From assembly GCF_003945545.1 (NCBI RefSeq), contig NZ_CP029617.1:2801001-2865000 (forward strand): a DNA stretch of 64,000 bases. Direction: 5' to 3'. The DNA is from Streptomyces sp. WAC 01529 (GTDB taxonomy: Bacteria; Actinomycetota; Actinomycetes; Streptomycetales; Streptomycetaceae). A program made the translations under genes and the position numbers. Position 1 is the first letter of the stretch, and every line of letters begins with the position of its first letter. Below the pieces are notes generated by a model that saw only the letters and a program-made list of their open reading frames with translations, ran no database searches and had not been told where the DNA came from. Shown here one piece after another: positions 30,282 through 39,091 of the stretch.

Positions 30282-30605
30282 ATGTCGAAGCCCAACCGCG
30301 CCCGGTTCAAGCTGTCCGCCGTCAAGCGCTCGTATGCCGAAGCGGTCGGCGGCGAGCTCGTCGAGGTCGAGACCGACGACGGGAAGGTGTTCACCTTCCC
30401 GCACCCGCTCTTCACCGAGGACGACCTCGCCCGGCAGATCGACGCCGCCGAGGGCGACGTCGGCAAGGCGCACGTTCTGCTCGGCGAGGCATACGACGAC
30501 TTCATGAAGAGCGGCGGCGACGCGAACTCACTCATGCTCGTCTACGTCGCGGCCCGGTCTGAGATGCAGGACACCCTCGGCCGGCACCGCCCTACACGGA
30601 AGTAG
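30282..30605 (+). CDS. Tail assembly chaperone G (upstream frame)
   Basis: 107 residues from ATG 30282 with AAGGAAGAG upstream; an in-frame ATG at 30243 lies too close to the terminator. RFKLSAVKRSYAEAVGGELV, a beta hairpin, then helices (DDLARQIDAAEGDVGKAHVLL) match G-type chaperones placed before the tape measure. A longer G-T product is expected by -1 frameshift near its end. Confidence 0.85.
   Translation: MSKPNRARFKLSAVKRSYAEAVGGELVEVETDDGKVFTFPHPLFTEDDLARQIDAAEGDVGKAHVLLGEAYDDFMKSGGDANSLMLVYVAARSEMQDTLGRHRPTRK
30563..30605 (+). other. Window for the programmed -1 frameshift
   Basis: The T frame (-1 relative to G) is open only from 30563, after a TGA at 30560-30562, and G stops at 30603-30605, so slippage must happen in these 43 bases. 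No X-XXY-YYZ heptamer is present. The nearest candidate is C-CGC-CCT around 30588-30594, where only the second tRNA re-pairs well. Confidence 0.55.
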
Positions 30606-30658
30606 GCGAGGACGGCAGCCAGCTCGACACCGAGCTCGACGAGCCCCTCGTCTACACC

Positions 30659-31090
30659 GTGCTCGACGTCCTCGGGGACAACCCCGAGGCCGTCGAGGCG
30701 GACCTCATCCACCACTACCCGGGATACGGCCGGGGCGGTCCCCTCGCGGCGTTCTGGAAGGGCGAGATCACGCTGCGGCTGCTGCGCGTCATGGTCGAGC
30801 AGCTTCCGCCCAACTCGGCGACCGCACGCGCGGAGAACGGCCACGACTGGCAGCACGCGGACTACGCGACGCAGGACACGGTCGACCTACTCGCCTTGCT
30901 GGTCACGCAGTTCGCCAACGCGCACCGCGACCCGAAGAAGTACCCCAATCCGATGCCCCTCCCCGAGCCGGGATGGCGGCCGGGCGACCCGCCGCCCGAG
31001 GACACAGCGGCCGCCGAGGAAGAGCGCCGGGCGAAGGCCCGAGACGCGTACGAGCGGCTGAACTCTCAGCTCATCCCCGGAAAGGGGTGA
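30659..31090 (+). CDS. Tail assembly chaperone T (downstream frame)
   Basis: 143 residues if counted from GTG 30659, but no ribosome site precedes it and the frame is open back to 30563. It is most likely translated only as a G-T fusion after a -1 shift. It contains HHYPGYGRGGPLAAFWKGEI, LRLLRVMVEQLPPNSATAR and a helical charged tail. Its place between G and the tape measure is diagnostic. Confidence 0.8.
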   Translation: MLDVLGDNPEAVEADLIHHYPGYGRGGPLAAFWKGEITLRLLRVMVEQLPPNSATARAENGHDWQHADYATQDTVDLLALLVTQFANAHRDPKKYPNPMPLPEPGWRPGDPPPEDTAAAEEERRAKARDAYERLNSQLIPGKG

Positions 31091-31096
31091 TCCCGC

Positions 31097-34000
31097 ATGC
31101 CGGTCGAGGTCGGCGTCGGCTACGTCTCAATCGTTCCGGAGATGAGCCGGTTCGGTCCCGAGCTCGACCGGCAGATGAGCCGGCAAGAGGGACGGCTGCG
31201 TACCGCGGTCACACAGCCCATGACCAACGCCGGCGGCGACGCGGGCGGCGGCGCCGGTAAAGGCATCCTCGGCGGGATCGGCGGGGCGCTCAAAGGCGGC
31301 ATGGCTGCGGTCGCCGTCGCCGGCGCCGCACTCTTCGCGAAGGGGTTCTCGGACGCCCTCGCGCAGGAGAAGAGCAACGACAAGCTAGCCGCGCAGCTCG
31401 GCCTCTCCGAGAAGGAAAGCGGCCGGCTCGGCAAGGTCGCCGGCAGCGTCTACGCGAAGGGCTACGGCGAGAGCGTCGACGAGGTCAACGCATCGCTTAA
31501 GGCACTCGCGCAGAACGGCGTCGCCGCGGTCAACGCCCCTAAGAAGGATCTCGCTGCGCTCTCAAAGTCGGCGCTCAATCTCGCCGAGACCTTCGACGCC
31601 GACGTAGGCGAGTCGGCGAAGGCTGCCGGGCAGCTCATCAGGAACGGGCTTGCGAAGGACGGTAAGCAGGCATTCGACCTGATCACTCGCGGGTTCCAGA
31701 CAGGGGCCGACAAAAGCGAGGATCTGCTCGACACCCTGAATGAGTATTCCACTCAGTTCCGCGACCTCGGATTGACGGGGCAGCAGTCAATCGGGCTGCT
31801 GACACAGGGACTTAAGGCAGGCGCGCGCGATAGCGACACGGTCGCCGACGCGCTCAAGGAATTCGCGATCCGGGCGAAGGACGGCTCGGACAGCACGAAG
31901 CAAGGGTTCGACGCGATCGGCCTTTCGGCCGACCAGATGGCGACGACCTTCGCGAAGGGCGGACCGCAGGCAGGCAAGGCACTCGACACGGTCCTCGACC
32001 GGCTGCGGAAGATTCCCGACCCGGTTAAGCGGTCGCAAGTCGCGGTGCAGCTCTTCGGCACGAAGGCCGAGGATCTACAGCAGAGCCTCTATTCCCTCGA
32101 CCCGAGCAAGGCCGAGGGCGCCCTCGGCAAGGTGGGCGGCGCTGCGAAGCGCATGGGCGACACCCTGCACGACAACGCCTCGAGCCGTATCGAGTCGTTC
32201 AAGCGCACCGCTCAGCAAGGGCTCGTGACGTTCATCGGCGGCTACGTGCTGCCGCCCCTGGAAAAGCTCGGCTCGGTCGTCTCGCGCGTCGTCAGTCCCG
32301 CGCTCGGCAAGGCGAAGGACGTCGTCGGCGGTCTGTTCTCGACGCTCGCCGGGGGCGACAAGCTCGCCCCTTTCACGTCGGCGATCACGAACGCCGGCAC
32401 GACAGTCCGCGACACCCTCGGCCCGGCATTCAGCAACGTCGCGAGCACCCTGCGCGGGACTGTGCTGCCGGCGTTCGCGGGCGTCGGCTCTGTGATCTCC
32501 GGGCAGCTCGTGCCCGCGCTCGGCTCGGCTCTCGGGACGTCGCTGCAATTCGTCTACGGGCTGCTCTCGAAGGTCGGCGCAGTCCTGATCGGGACCGTGT
32601 GGCCGGCCGCGATGAAGGTCTACGCGGCGCTCGCGACCGCCGTCGGCCCGATCCTCAGCAGCGTCTCGGCGTTCATCCAGCAGCGCGCCGTTCCGGCCGT
32701 TCAGATGATCGGCGCGAAGCTCGGCGAGCTCGTCACTCGGGCGCAGCCGGTGATCGCCGTCGTGACGACCGTGACGTCGTGGCTCGGCCAGATGGCGGCG
32801 AAGATCATCGGGGTCGTGGTTCCGGTCCTGATCAACTTGATCGGGCCCGTGTTCTCCGCGGTGTTCGCCGTGCTCGGTACAGCGATCAGCGTCCTGTCGT
32901 CGGTCGTCGGCGCAGTGGTCGCCTTCGGCAGCGGTGTCGCCACCGTGGCGACGGCAGTCGGCGGCGCCTTCATGTGGCTCTGGACGAACGCGATCTCGCC
33001 TGCCATGTCGGGTATCCGCACGGCGATCTCGGTCGCCATGTCGATCATCCGACCGATTCTCGAGGTCGGCGCCGCAGTCGTCCGCAAGACGCTCGGTATC
33101 GCGTTTTCGTGGCTGTACAACCACGCCGTACGCCCCGCCATGTCCGGGATCAGCAGTGTCGTTTCGGGCGTGAGCCGCGGCGTCATGGCCGTACTGCGGC
33201 CGATCGCCTCGTTCCTGCGAGGCACCCTCGGCCCGGCGTTCTCGTGGCTGTACAACAACGCCATCCGTCCGGCCATGTCCGGGGCGTCGTCGCTGATCTC
33301 TTCGGTCTGGCGGAACGGGATCAAGCCCGTTTTTTCCGCCCTGAAGTCAACGGTCGGCACCATCGGCGGCAGCTTCCGCACGGCGAAGGACGCCGTCGCG
33401 AAAGCCTGGAAGGGAATAGAGAACGCCGCGAAAGCGCCCGTGAATTTCGTTTTGGGCACGGTGTGGAACGGCGGTCTGCTAAAAGCCTGGAACGCCATTG
33501 CGGGATGGGTCGGGCTCGATAAGCACAAGCTCAAGAAAGTGAAGCTGCTCGCTCAGGGCGGCACACTCGGGCCCGAGCCAGGCGTTTACAACTCGCCGAC
33601 CGCGATCGTCGGCGAGGGCAACCCGGCTCATCCCGAGTTCGTGATTCCGACCGACCCGCGGTACCGCAAGCGGGCGCTTGCACTGCACGCGGCCGCCGGC
33701 TCTCAACTGATGGCCGACGGCGGCGTGATCGGGACCGTCAAGGGATGGGGTTCCGACGCCGTCGACTGGACGGTCGACAAGGCGAAGTCGGTCGGCGGCG
33801 CCATCAAGACGGCGGCCGATTTCATGACCGACCCGAGCAAGGCTATGGGCCTGATCTTCCGGCCGATCCTCAACAAGCTCGGCGGGATCACGGGAGGGCC
33901 CTTCGGTAAGGCGATCGGCGCCGTGCCGAAGATCGCGGTCGACGGGATCAAGTCGCTCGTATCGAAGTTCCTCGACTTCGGGGGCGGCGGGTCCGGTCCG

Positions 34001-35470
34001 GTCGGGGGCTCGGGCGTGAAGCGCTGGACGTCCGTCGTGCTGCAAGCACTCAAGATGGTCGGTCAGCCGGCATCGCTGCTCAACACCGTGTTGCGCCGCA
34101 TGAATCAAGAGAGCGGCGGCAACCCGCGCGCCATCAACAATTGGGACTCGAACGCGAAGGCGGGCGACCCATCGCGCGGGTTGATGCAGACGATCGGCTC
34201 GACGTTCAACGCGTACGCCGGGAAGTTGCGCGGCCGCGGGATCTACGACCCGCTCGCCAACATCTACGCGAGCATGCGGTACGCACTCTCCGCGTATGGC
34301 TCGCTCTCGAAGGCGTACAACCGGGCCGGCGGCTACGCGAGCGGCGGCAAGCCGAAGGCGGGCGAACTCGCATGGGTCGGTGAGGAAGGGCCCGAACTCA
34401 TCCGCTTCAAGGGCGGCGAGACGGTCTACGACAGCCCGACGTCGGTTCGGATGGCGGCCGGGCTCACAGCCCGAGGGTTCGCGAAGGGCACGACCAGGAC
34501 GCGAGCCAGGAAGGAAATCCCGGGCGACCTCAAGTCGTTCACGAAGTCACTCACGGGCAGCGCCGCACAGATCAAGACGGCTGCGAAGAACCTCGCGGTC
34601 GATCTCAAGGCGGCAGGCGGCGCCGGCAAGGGGCTCGCGTCGCAGGCGTCCAAGACGTCGACGCGGCTGCAACAGCTCGCCAAGGAACGGGACGCGGTCG
34701 GCAGCAAGTACGCCGCGGCGAAGCAGTCGTACACCGACCAGAAGAAGAACGCGAGCGACTACATCGGGCTCTCGCAGATCAGCAACCCGACGTCGGTCGG
34801 GGACCTGATCGCCGGCATGCAGACCCGGCAGCAGTCCCTCAAGTCGTTCCAAGGGCAGATCAAGACGGCGTCGAAGAAGGGAGTCTCGCAGTCGCTGATC
34901 TCGCAGCTCGTCGCCGCGGGCCCCGACAGCGACCTCGCCCGGCTCGTCTCAGGCGCAAGCGCCGGGCAGATCAAACAGCTCAACAGCCTCGCGAAGAGCG
35001 GCTCGTCGCTGTCGACGTCGTACGGAAAGACCATGGCTGACGCCATGTACGACGCCGGCTCGAAGGCCGGTAAGGGGTTCCTCACGGGCCTACAGGCTCA
35101 AGAGGCCGAGCTGCAAAAGCAGATGAACAAACTCGGCTCGGGCATGGTCAAGTCGATCAAACGCGAGCTCAAGATCAAGTCGCCGTCGAGGGTGACCCAT
35201 GCAGTCGGCTCGCAGGTCGGCGCCGGGCTCGTCGGCGGCATGGTCGACACCCTGCCGCAGATCGACCGCGCGTCGGTCCGTATGGCGGCCGCAGCGGTCC
35301 CCGTGCCGGTCGCCTCGCAGACAGCACCCGCGGCCGGGTTGCAGCAAGGGCAACAGCTCGCGCTCATCCTCGCGGACGGCACGCAGCTCGACGCCTATGT
35401 CGACACACGCGTCGACGCCGGCATGAGTGACGTGCGCAGCCGCAGCCGAGCCGGCGTGAAACGGAGGTAA
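31097..35470 (+). CDS. Tape measure protein with lytic transglycosylase domain
   Basis: 1457 residues. N-terminal Gly/Ala-rich part with a hydrophobic stretch (about 55-80) and a coiled MuT-like region to about 350, then repeated hydrophobic segments (VSSVVGAVVAFGSGVATVAT, GISSVVSGVSRGVMAVLRPI) up to about 790. A soluble-lytic-transglycosylase-like domain follows near 985-1075 (MNQESGGNPRAINNW with the catalytic Glu, GLMQTIGSTF). The C-terminus is coiled. It sets tail length and probably helps breach peptidoglycan at DNA entry. Confidence 0.92.
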   Translation: MPVEVGVGYVSIVPEMSRFGPELDRQMSRQEGRLRTAVTQPMTNAGGDAGGGAGKGILGGIGGALKGGMAAVAVAGAALFAKGFSDALAQEKSNDKLAAQLGLSEKESGRLGKVAGSVYAKGYGESVDEVNASLKALAQNGVAAVNAPKKDLAALSKSALNLAETFDADVGESAKAAGQLIRNGLAKDGKQAFDLITRGFQTGADKSEDLLDTLNEYSTQFRDLGLTGQQSIGLLTQGLKAGARDSDTVADALKEFAIRAKDGSDSTKQGFDAIGLSADQMATTFAKGGPQAGKALDTVLDRLRKIPDPVKRSQVAVQLFGTKAEDLQQSLYSLDPSKAEGALGKVGGAAKRMGDTLHDNASSRIESFKRTAQQGLVTFIGGYVLPPLEKLGSVVSRVVSPALGKAKDVVGGLFSTLAGGDKLAPFTSAITNAGTTVRDTLGPAFSNVASTLRGTVLPAFAGVGSVISGQLVPALGSALGTSLQFVYGLLSKVGAVLIGTVWPAAMKVYAALATAVGPILSSVSAFIQQRAVPAVQMIGAKLGELVTRAQPVIAVVTTVTSWLGQMAAKIIGVVVPVLINLIGPVFSAVFAVLGTAISVLSSVVGAVVAFGSGVATVATAVGGAFMWLWTNAISPAMSGIRTAISVAMSIIRPILEVGAAVVRKTLGIAFSWLYNHAVRPAMSGISSVVSGVSRGVMAVLRPIASFLRGTLGPAFSWLYNNAIRPAMSGASSLISSVWRNGIKPVFSALKSTVGTIGGSFRTAKDAVAKAWKGIENAAKAPVNFVLGTVWNGGLLKAWNAIAGWVGLDKHKLKKVKLLAQGGTLGPEPGVYNSPTAIVGEGNPAHPEFVIPTDPRYRKRALALHAAAGSQLMADGGVIGTVKGWGSDAVDWTVDKAKSVGGAIKTAADFMTDPSKAMGLIFRPILNKLGGITGGPFGKAIGAVPKIAVDGIKSLVSKFLDFGGGGSGPVGGSGVKRWTSVVLQALKMVGQPASLLNTVLRRMNQESGGNPRAINNWDSNAKAGDPSRGLMQTIGSTFNAYAGKLRGRGIYDPLANIYASMRYALSAYGSLSKAYNRAGGYASGGKPKAGELAWVGEEGPELIRFKGGETVYDSPTSVRMAAGLTARGFAKGTTRTRARKEIPGDLKSFTKSLTGSAAQIKTAAKNLAVDLKAAGGAGKGLASQASKTSTRLQQLAKERDAVGSKYAAAKQSYTDQKKNASDYIGLSQISNPTSVGDLIAGMQTRQQSLKSFQGQIKTASKKGVSQSLISQLVAAGPDSDLARLVSGASAGQIKQLNSLAKSGSSLSTSYGKTMADAMYDAGSKAGKGFLTGLQAQEAELQKQMNKLGSGMVKSIKRELKIKSPSRVTHAVGSQVGAGLVGGMVDTLPQIDRASVRMAAAAVPVPVASQTAPAAGLQQGQQLALILADGTQLDAYVDTRVDAGMSDVRSRSRAGVKRR

Positions 35471-35474
35471 CCCG

Positions 35475-36365
35475 ATGCCGATGATCGTCGACCCGAGTGC
35501 GCCGCACGTGACGCCGCCGGATCGGGTGACCTCGCCCGACGGATGGTTCGCGGCGCTCGTCGACGAGACGTGGGCGGGCGTCGTGCTCTCGGTGAACTAC
35601 ACCGCGGGCACGGCGCTCGACGACGCCGTCGACGTCCGGCGCGTGCGCATCGTCCGGCAGGACCCGGGCGCGGCCGCGCCGGTACCGGTGCGCAGCGCCG
35701 ATGCGGCGTACGCGATCGAGGGCGTCGGGACTGCCTACGATCACGAAGCGCCGCTCGGCGTGCCGGTCATCTACACCGCGACCGCGGTCTACGAGGACGG
35801 CAGCACCGGGCCTTCGTCGAGTCTGTCGGTCACGGTGCCGGCGCCCGAGCCGGGCGACGACAACGATCTGTGGCTCAAGAGCCTCGACGAGCCGTCGCTG
35901 TCGCTGCGTTGCATGCTCGTCGACTGGCCCGGTCCCTCGTCGGCGGGGCGGCAGGATGCGGTCGAGGTGAGCGGCTCGCCATGGCGGACACTCGCGTACG
36001 ACGAGCACGGCGCCGAGGTCGCGCAGGTCACGATCGACGTACCGCCCGAGCGGGTCGACCAGGTACGCGCACTGCTGCGTTCCGGGGTGCTGCTCGCGCA
36101 GGTGCGCCCCGGCTACCTCACCCGTGACGCGTTCTGTGTGCCCGCAGATATCAGCGGCCCGACACCGACCGGGAAGCTCGGCTCGTCCGAGGGGTACCGG
36201 TTCGGGTTCACGATCGAGCCGCTCGAGCGTCCGGCGACTGCCGGGCAGTCGATGCGGCTGCCGTCGTGGTCGTGGGACAAGGTCGCCGCGCAATTCGCGA
36301 GTTGGGACGCGGTCGCCGCGAGCTACAGCTCGTGGGCGTCGCTGTCGACGAACGGGGTCACCTGA
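35475..36365 (+). CDS. Distal tail (Dit)-like protein
   Basis: 296 residues from ATG 35475 with CGGAGGTAA upstream. The N-terminal half looks like a fibronectin/galectin-type beta domain (VLSVNYTAGTALDDAVDVRRVRI with PVIYTATAVYEDGST), followed by a domain with RVDQVRALLRSGVLLAQVRPGY. It directly follows the tape measure, the Dit position. Ends TGATG, coupling it to the next gene. Confidence 0.75.
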   Translation: MPMIVDPSAPHVTPPDRVTSPDGWFAALVDETWAGVVLSVNYTAGTALDDAVDVRRVRIVRQDPGAAAPVPVRSADAAYAIEGVGTAYDHEAPLGVPVIYTATAVYEDGSTGPSSSLSVTVPAPEPGDDNDLWLKSLDEPSLSLRCMLVDWPGPSSAGRQDAVEVSGSPWRTLAYDEHGAEVAQVTIDVPPERVDQVRALLRSGVLLAQVRPGYLTRDAFCVPADISGPTPTGKLGSSEGYRFGFTIEPLERPATAGQSMRLPSWSWDKVAAQFASWDAVAASYSSWASLSTNGVT

Positions 36366-37513
36366 TGTTGCCCGTTTCGTCGGCGGCGTACGAGGCGCTG
36401 CTGCGCTCGGCTCGGCGGCCGAAGCGGGCGATGTGGTCCAACGATGGCGGCCGCACATGGGTCGAGTCTCGTGTCGGCGACGCAAAGGTGACGCCGGACC
36501 GCAACGCCGAATGCCGGTACAGCGGCAGCGCTGATCTACTCGACGTGCCGTTCGGCCGCGACGGGATCAACTCCGTCGCCACACGCGTACGGCTGTGGCA
36601 GGGGATCGCGGGCCCGCGCATGGAACCGGAATGGATTCCGGCCGGCTCGTATGTCGTCGACCGCGCGAGGCGGACGCGGTTCGGTGCATCGGTCGATCTG
36701 CTCGGCCTCGAGGACGCGCTCAGATCGGCGTCGTTTCCCACGACCCGCACGATCGGCCCGGACACCGCGGCCGGCGTCGTGCCGGCGCTCGTCGGCGAGG
36801 CGCTGCCCGACGCTCCGATTTCGTGGCGCAGCGGGATCGACAAGGGCACGCCCGTGCCGGCGTTCGTCGTCGACGAGGACCGTTGGCAGGCGCTCAGCAG
36901 CGGCAGCGACAGCTCGGGCACGGCGACCGGGATCGCCGCGGCGCTCGGCGGCGAAGTGTTCGCGGACGCCCGCGGGGTCATCACCTTCGCCCCGGTGCCG
37001 ACCCTCGCCGACCCGGTCGCGTGGCGCATCCCGTACGGGCTCGCCGTCGTCGAGCCGGCCGAAGAGCAGAACTCCGAAGGGCTCGTGAACGTCTGGGCGA
37101 TCTCGGGTGACGGCGGCGACGGGTCGCCCGCAGTCGGCCCGGTGTACGTCTGGGACGACGACCCGAACAGCCTCACCTACGCGGGCCCGGACCCGATCGA
37201 GGACCCTCTCGCCCCGCAGCGTCTCGGGCTCACCGGGGTACGGCTGCGCGTCGACCGCTACTCGTCGGCGCTCATCACCTCGACCGCACAGGCATACGCG
37301 GTCGGCCGGGCGAAGCTCGCCGACTCACTCGGCGTGCAGAGCAGCCTCTCGTTCTCGGCTGTCTGTCACCCCGGGCTCGAGCCGGGCGACGTCGTCGAGG
37401 TCGAGATCAGGCCCGGCGCGTGGCAGCGCCACATCGTCGACTCGTGCCCGTACGAGCTCGGCGCCGCCTCTATGTCGTGCACGACCAGGACGACCGCGCG
37501 GAGGCTCTCATGA
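36365..37513 (+). CDS. Tail-tip protein (DUF5047-like/Tal region)
   Basis: 382 residues from ATG 36365. YEALLRSARRPKRAMWSNDG with VESRVGDAKVTPDRNAECRYSG-type strands and GPRMEPEWIPAGSYVVDRAR matches the DUF5047-type tail proteins that follow Dit in Streptomyces phages. It probably forms the tail-tip hub. Confidence 0.75.
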   Translation: MLPVSSAAYEALLRSARRPKRAMWSNDGGRTWVESRVGDAKVTPDRNAECRYSGSADLLDVPFGRDGINSVATRVRLWQGIAGPRMEPEWIPAGSYVVDRARRTRFGASVDLLGLEDALRSASFPTTRTIGPDTAAGVVPALVGEALPDAPISWRSGIDKGTPVPAFVVDEDRWQALSSGSDSSGTATGIAAALGGEVFADARGVITFAPVPTLADPVAWRIPYGLAVVEPAEEQNSEGLVNVWAISGDGGDGSPAVGPVYVWDDDPNSLTYAGPDPIEDPLAPQRLGLTGVRLRVDRYSSALITSTAQAYAVGRAKLADSLGVQSSLSFSAVCHPGLEPGDVVEVEIRPGAWQRHIVDSCPYELGAASMSCTTRTTARRLS

Positions 37514-38439
37514 CGGACGCAGCGCGTCGGCTCGGCGAGGATCTCGCACGCGCGGGCACCTCGAGCGGCAGCTCGGGCACCGTGTCGGCCGAGGTCGTCG
37601 ACGTCACCGACGCCGGAACCGTGAACCTGAGTCTCGGCGGCGCGCTCGTAACTGACGTCGCGTGCCCCGACAGTTACCGCAACAGGAAGGCGGGCGACTG
37701 GGTCGCGGTCCGGCCGGGCGCCGTGCCCGTCGTGATGTGGCGGCTCGGCGACGACCCCGGCGCGAACGACGAGAACACGATCAGGCAGCTCGCAACCGAG
37801 GTCGCCCTCGACGAGCAAGTCGTACGCGCCGCAACGTGGGGCACGGCGGCACCGAGCGGGGGCGGTTGGCAACAGGCGACCGTGCCGTTCGTGCGCAAGA
37901 CGAGCGAGGGGAAAGTCGAGCTGTACTTTCAGCTCGCGAGCGAGACAGACCCGTCGCCGCCATCCCCGACCGGGCGGCCGCCGAAGGCTGCGACGGTCAC
38001 CGCCAACTCGTCCGGGTCGTGGCGCAACGGCCGGCGAGACGACTACCGCGATTACCCGTTCCAAGGGGACTACACCGGGGGCGGGAATCTGCGCGGCGCA
38101 TGGTTCTACGGCAACAAGATCGCCGCCGCATGCGCGGGCAAGACCGTCGCCTCAATGAAGGTGTCGTTCACCCGCCGCCGCGGCGCCGGCGCCAACGCGA
38201 AGCGCCCGATGCACTTGTACCTGCACGACCACACCTCGCCCCCTTCCTCCCTCGACCTCGACGAGGGGCCCGACGAGCTGCTCTCGCTCAGCGTCGGGGC
38301 GAAAGGAACGGCGACGCTGCCCGCCGATTGGCGCTCGAAGCTCGCGAGCGGCACCCGCAAGGGGCTCGCGATCTACGCCCGCGGCGGCCGCGACTACGCC
38401 TCGTTCAGCGGCGGCACGATCACGATCACGTTCTCGTAA
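37510..38439 (+). CDS. Minor tail protein, unknown
   Basis: 309 residues. Residues 20-90 look like an OB-type small barrel (VSAEVVDVTDAGTVNLSLGG, GDWVAVRPGAVPVVMWRLG). The remainder is beta-rich, ending in YASFSGGTITITFS, as in baseplate or fibre-attachment proteins. Coupled to the previous gene by a 4-bp overlap. Exact role unknown. Confidence 0.65.
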   Translation: MTDAARRLGEDLARAGTSSGSSGTVSAEVVDVTDAGTVNLSLGGALVTDVACPDSYRNRKAGDWVAVRPGAVPVVMWRLGDDPGANDENTIRQLATEVALDEQVVRAATWGTAAPSGGGWQQATVPFVRKTSEGKVELYFQLASETDPSPPSPTGRPPKAATVTANSSGSWRNGRRDDYRDYPFQGDYTGGGNLRGAWFYGNKIAAACAGKTVASMKVSFTRRRGAGANAKRPMHLYLHDHTSPPSSLDLDEGPDELLSLSVGAKGTATLPADWRSKLASGTRKGLAIYARGGRDYASFSGGTITITFS

Positions 38440-38451
38440 GGAGGCGCCCCC

Positions 38452-39075
38452 GTGGCGACAGTAGGTAGAGCGAAGCTACGCATCCCGAGCGGCGCCGATG
38501 CGCCGGTCGGGCCCGGCGCGCTGTACGAGCTCGGCGAGGACGTCGACCCTCACCTGATTCAGCATGTGGCCGATCAGGCGGAGCGCGACGCGACGTTCGC
38601 CGACGCCCCGCTGCACACGTTCGTGTCGGCCGAGGACGGCTCTCTATGGGTCAAGACGTCGGCGACCGCGAACACGTGGGCGACGATCTACGAGCCGCTA
38701 CCGGCATGGCGGCCGCTCGAGCTCCTGGGCGGCTATCAAGAGGACACCTACACCCCGCAGGTACGCCGAATCGGTAAACAAGTGTGGCTGCGCGGCCGCA
38801 TCGCGCGCACCGACGGGACCGTGATCCCGAACGGCGGCATCGGTATCGCAAAGGTCCCCGCCGACTGCATCCCGCAGGAAGAGATCGGCGCGTACGCCGG
38901 CACATCCTCACTCGCCGGCGACGTCGTAATCGGAACGGGCAAGGTCGAGATCCTCGACGTCGGCACGGCGAGCTCACTCGGCAACCCCGGCACGGTCCTT
39001 TGGTGGTCGCAGGACGGGGCGACCGCCGCCGGCACGCCATGGGTGAACGTCTCGGGCTCGTACTGGATCGACTGA
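38452..39075 (+). CDS. Minor tail/fibre-associated protein
   Basis: 207 residues from GTG 38452 with AAGGAGG upstream. Helical segment DPHLIQHVADQAERDATF, then a beta-rich C-terminal domain (TPQVRRIGKQVWLRGRIART) like the receptor-binding or carbohydrate-binding heads of siphovirus tails. Positioned just before the fibre gene. Confidence 0.65.
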   Translation: MATVGRAKLRIPSGADAPVGPGALYELGEDVDPHLIQHVADQAERDATFADAPLHTFVSAEDGSLWVKTSATANTWATIYEPLPAWRPLELLGGYQEDTYTPQVRRIGKQVWLRGRIARTDGTVIPNGGIGIAKVPADCIPQEEIGAYAGTSSLAGDVVIGTGKVEILDVGTASSLGNPGTVLWWSQDGATAAGTPWVNVSGSYWID

Positions 39076-39091
39076 AAGGGGGCGGCTCCCT

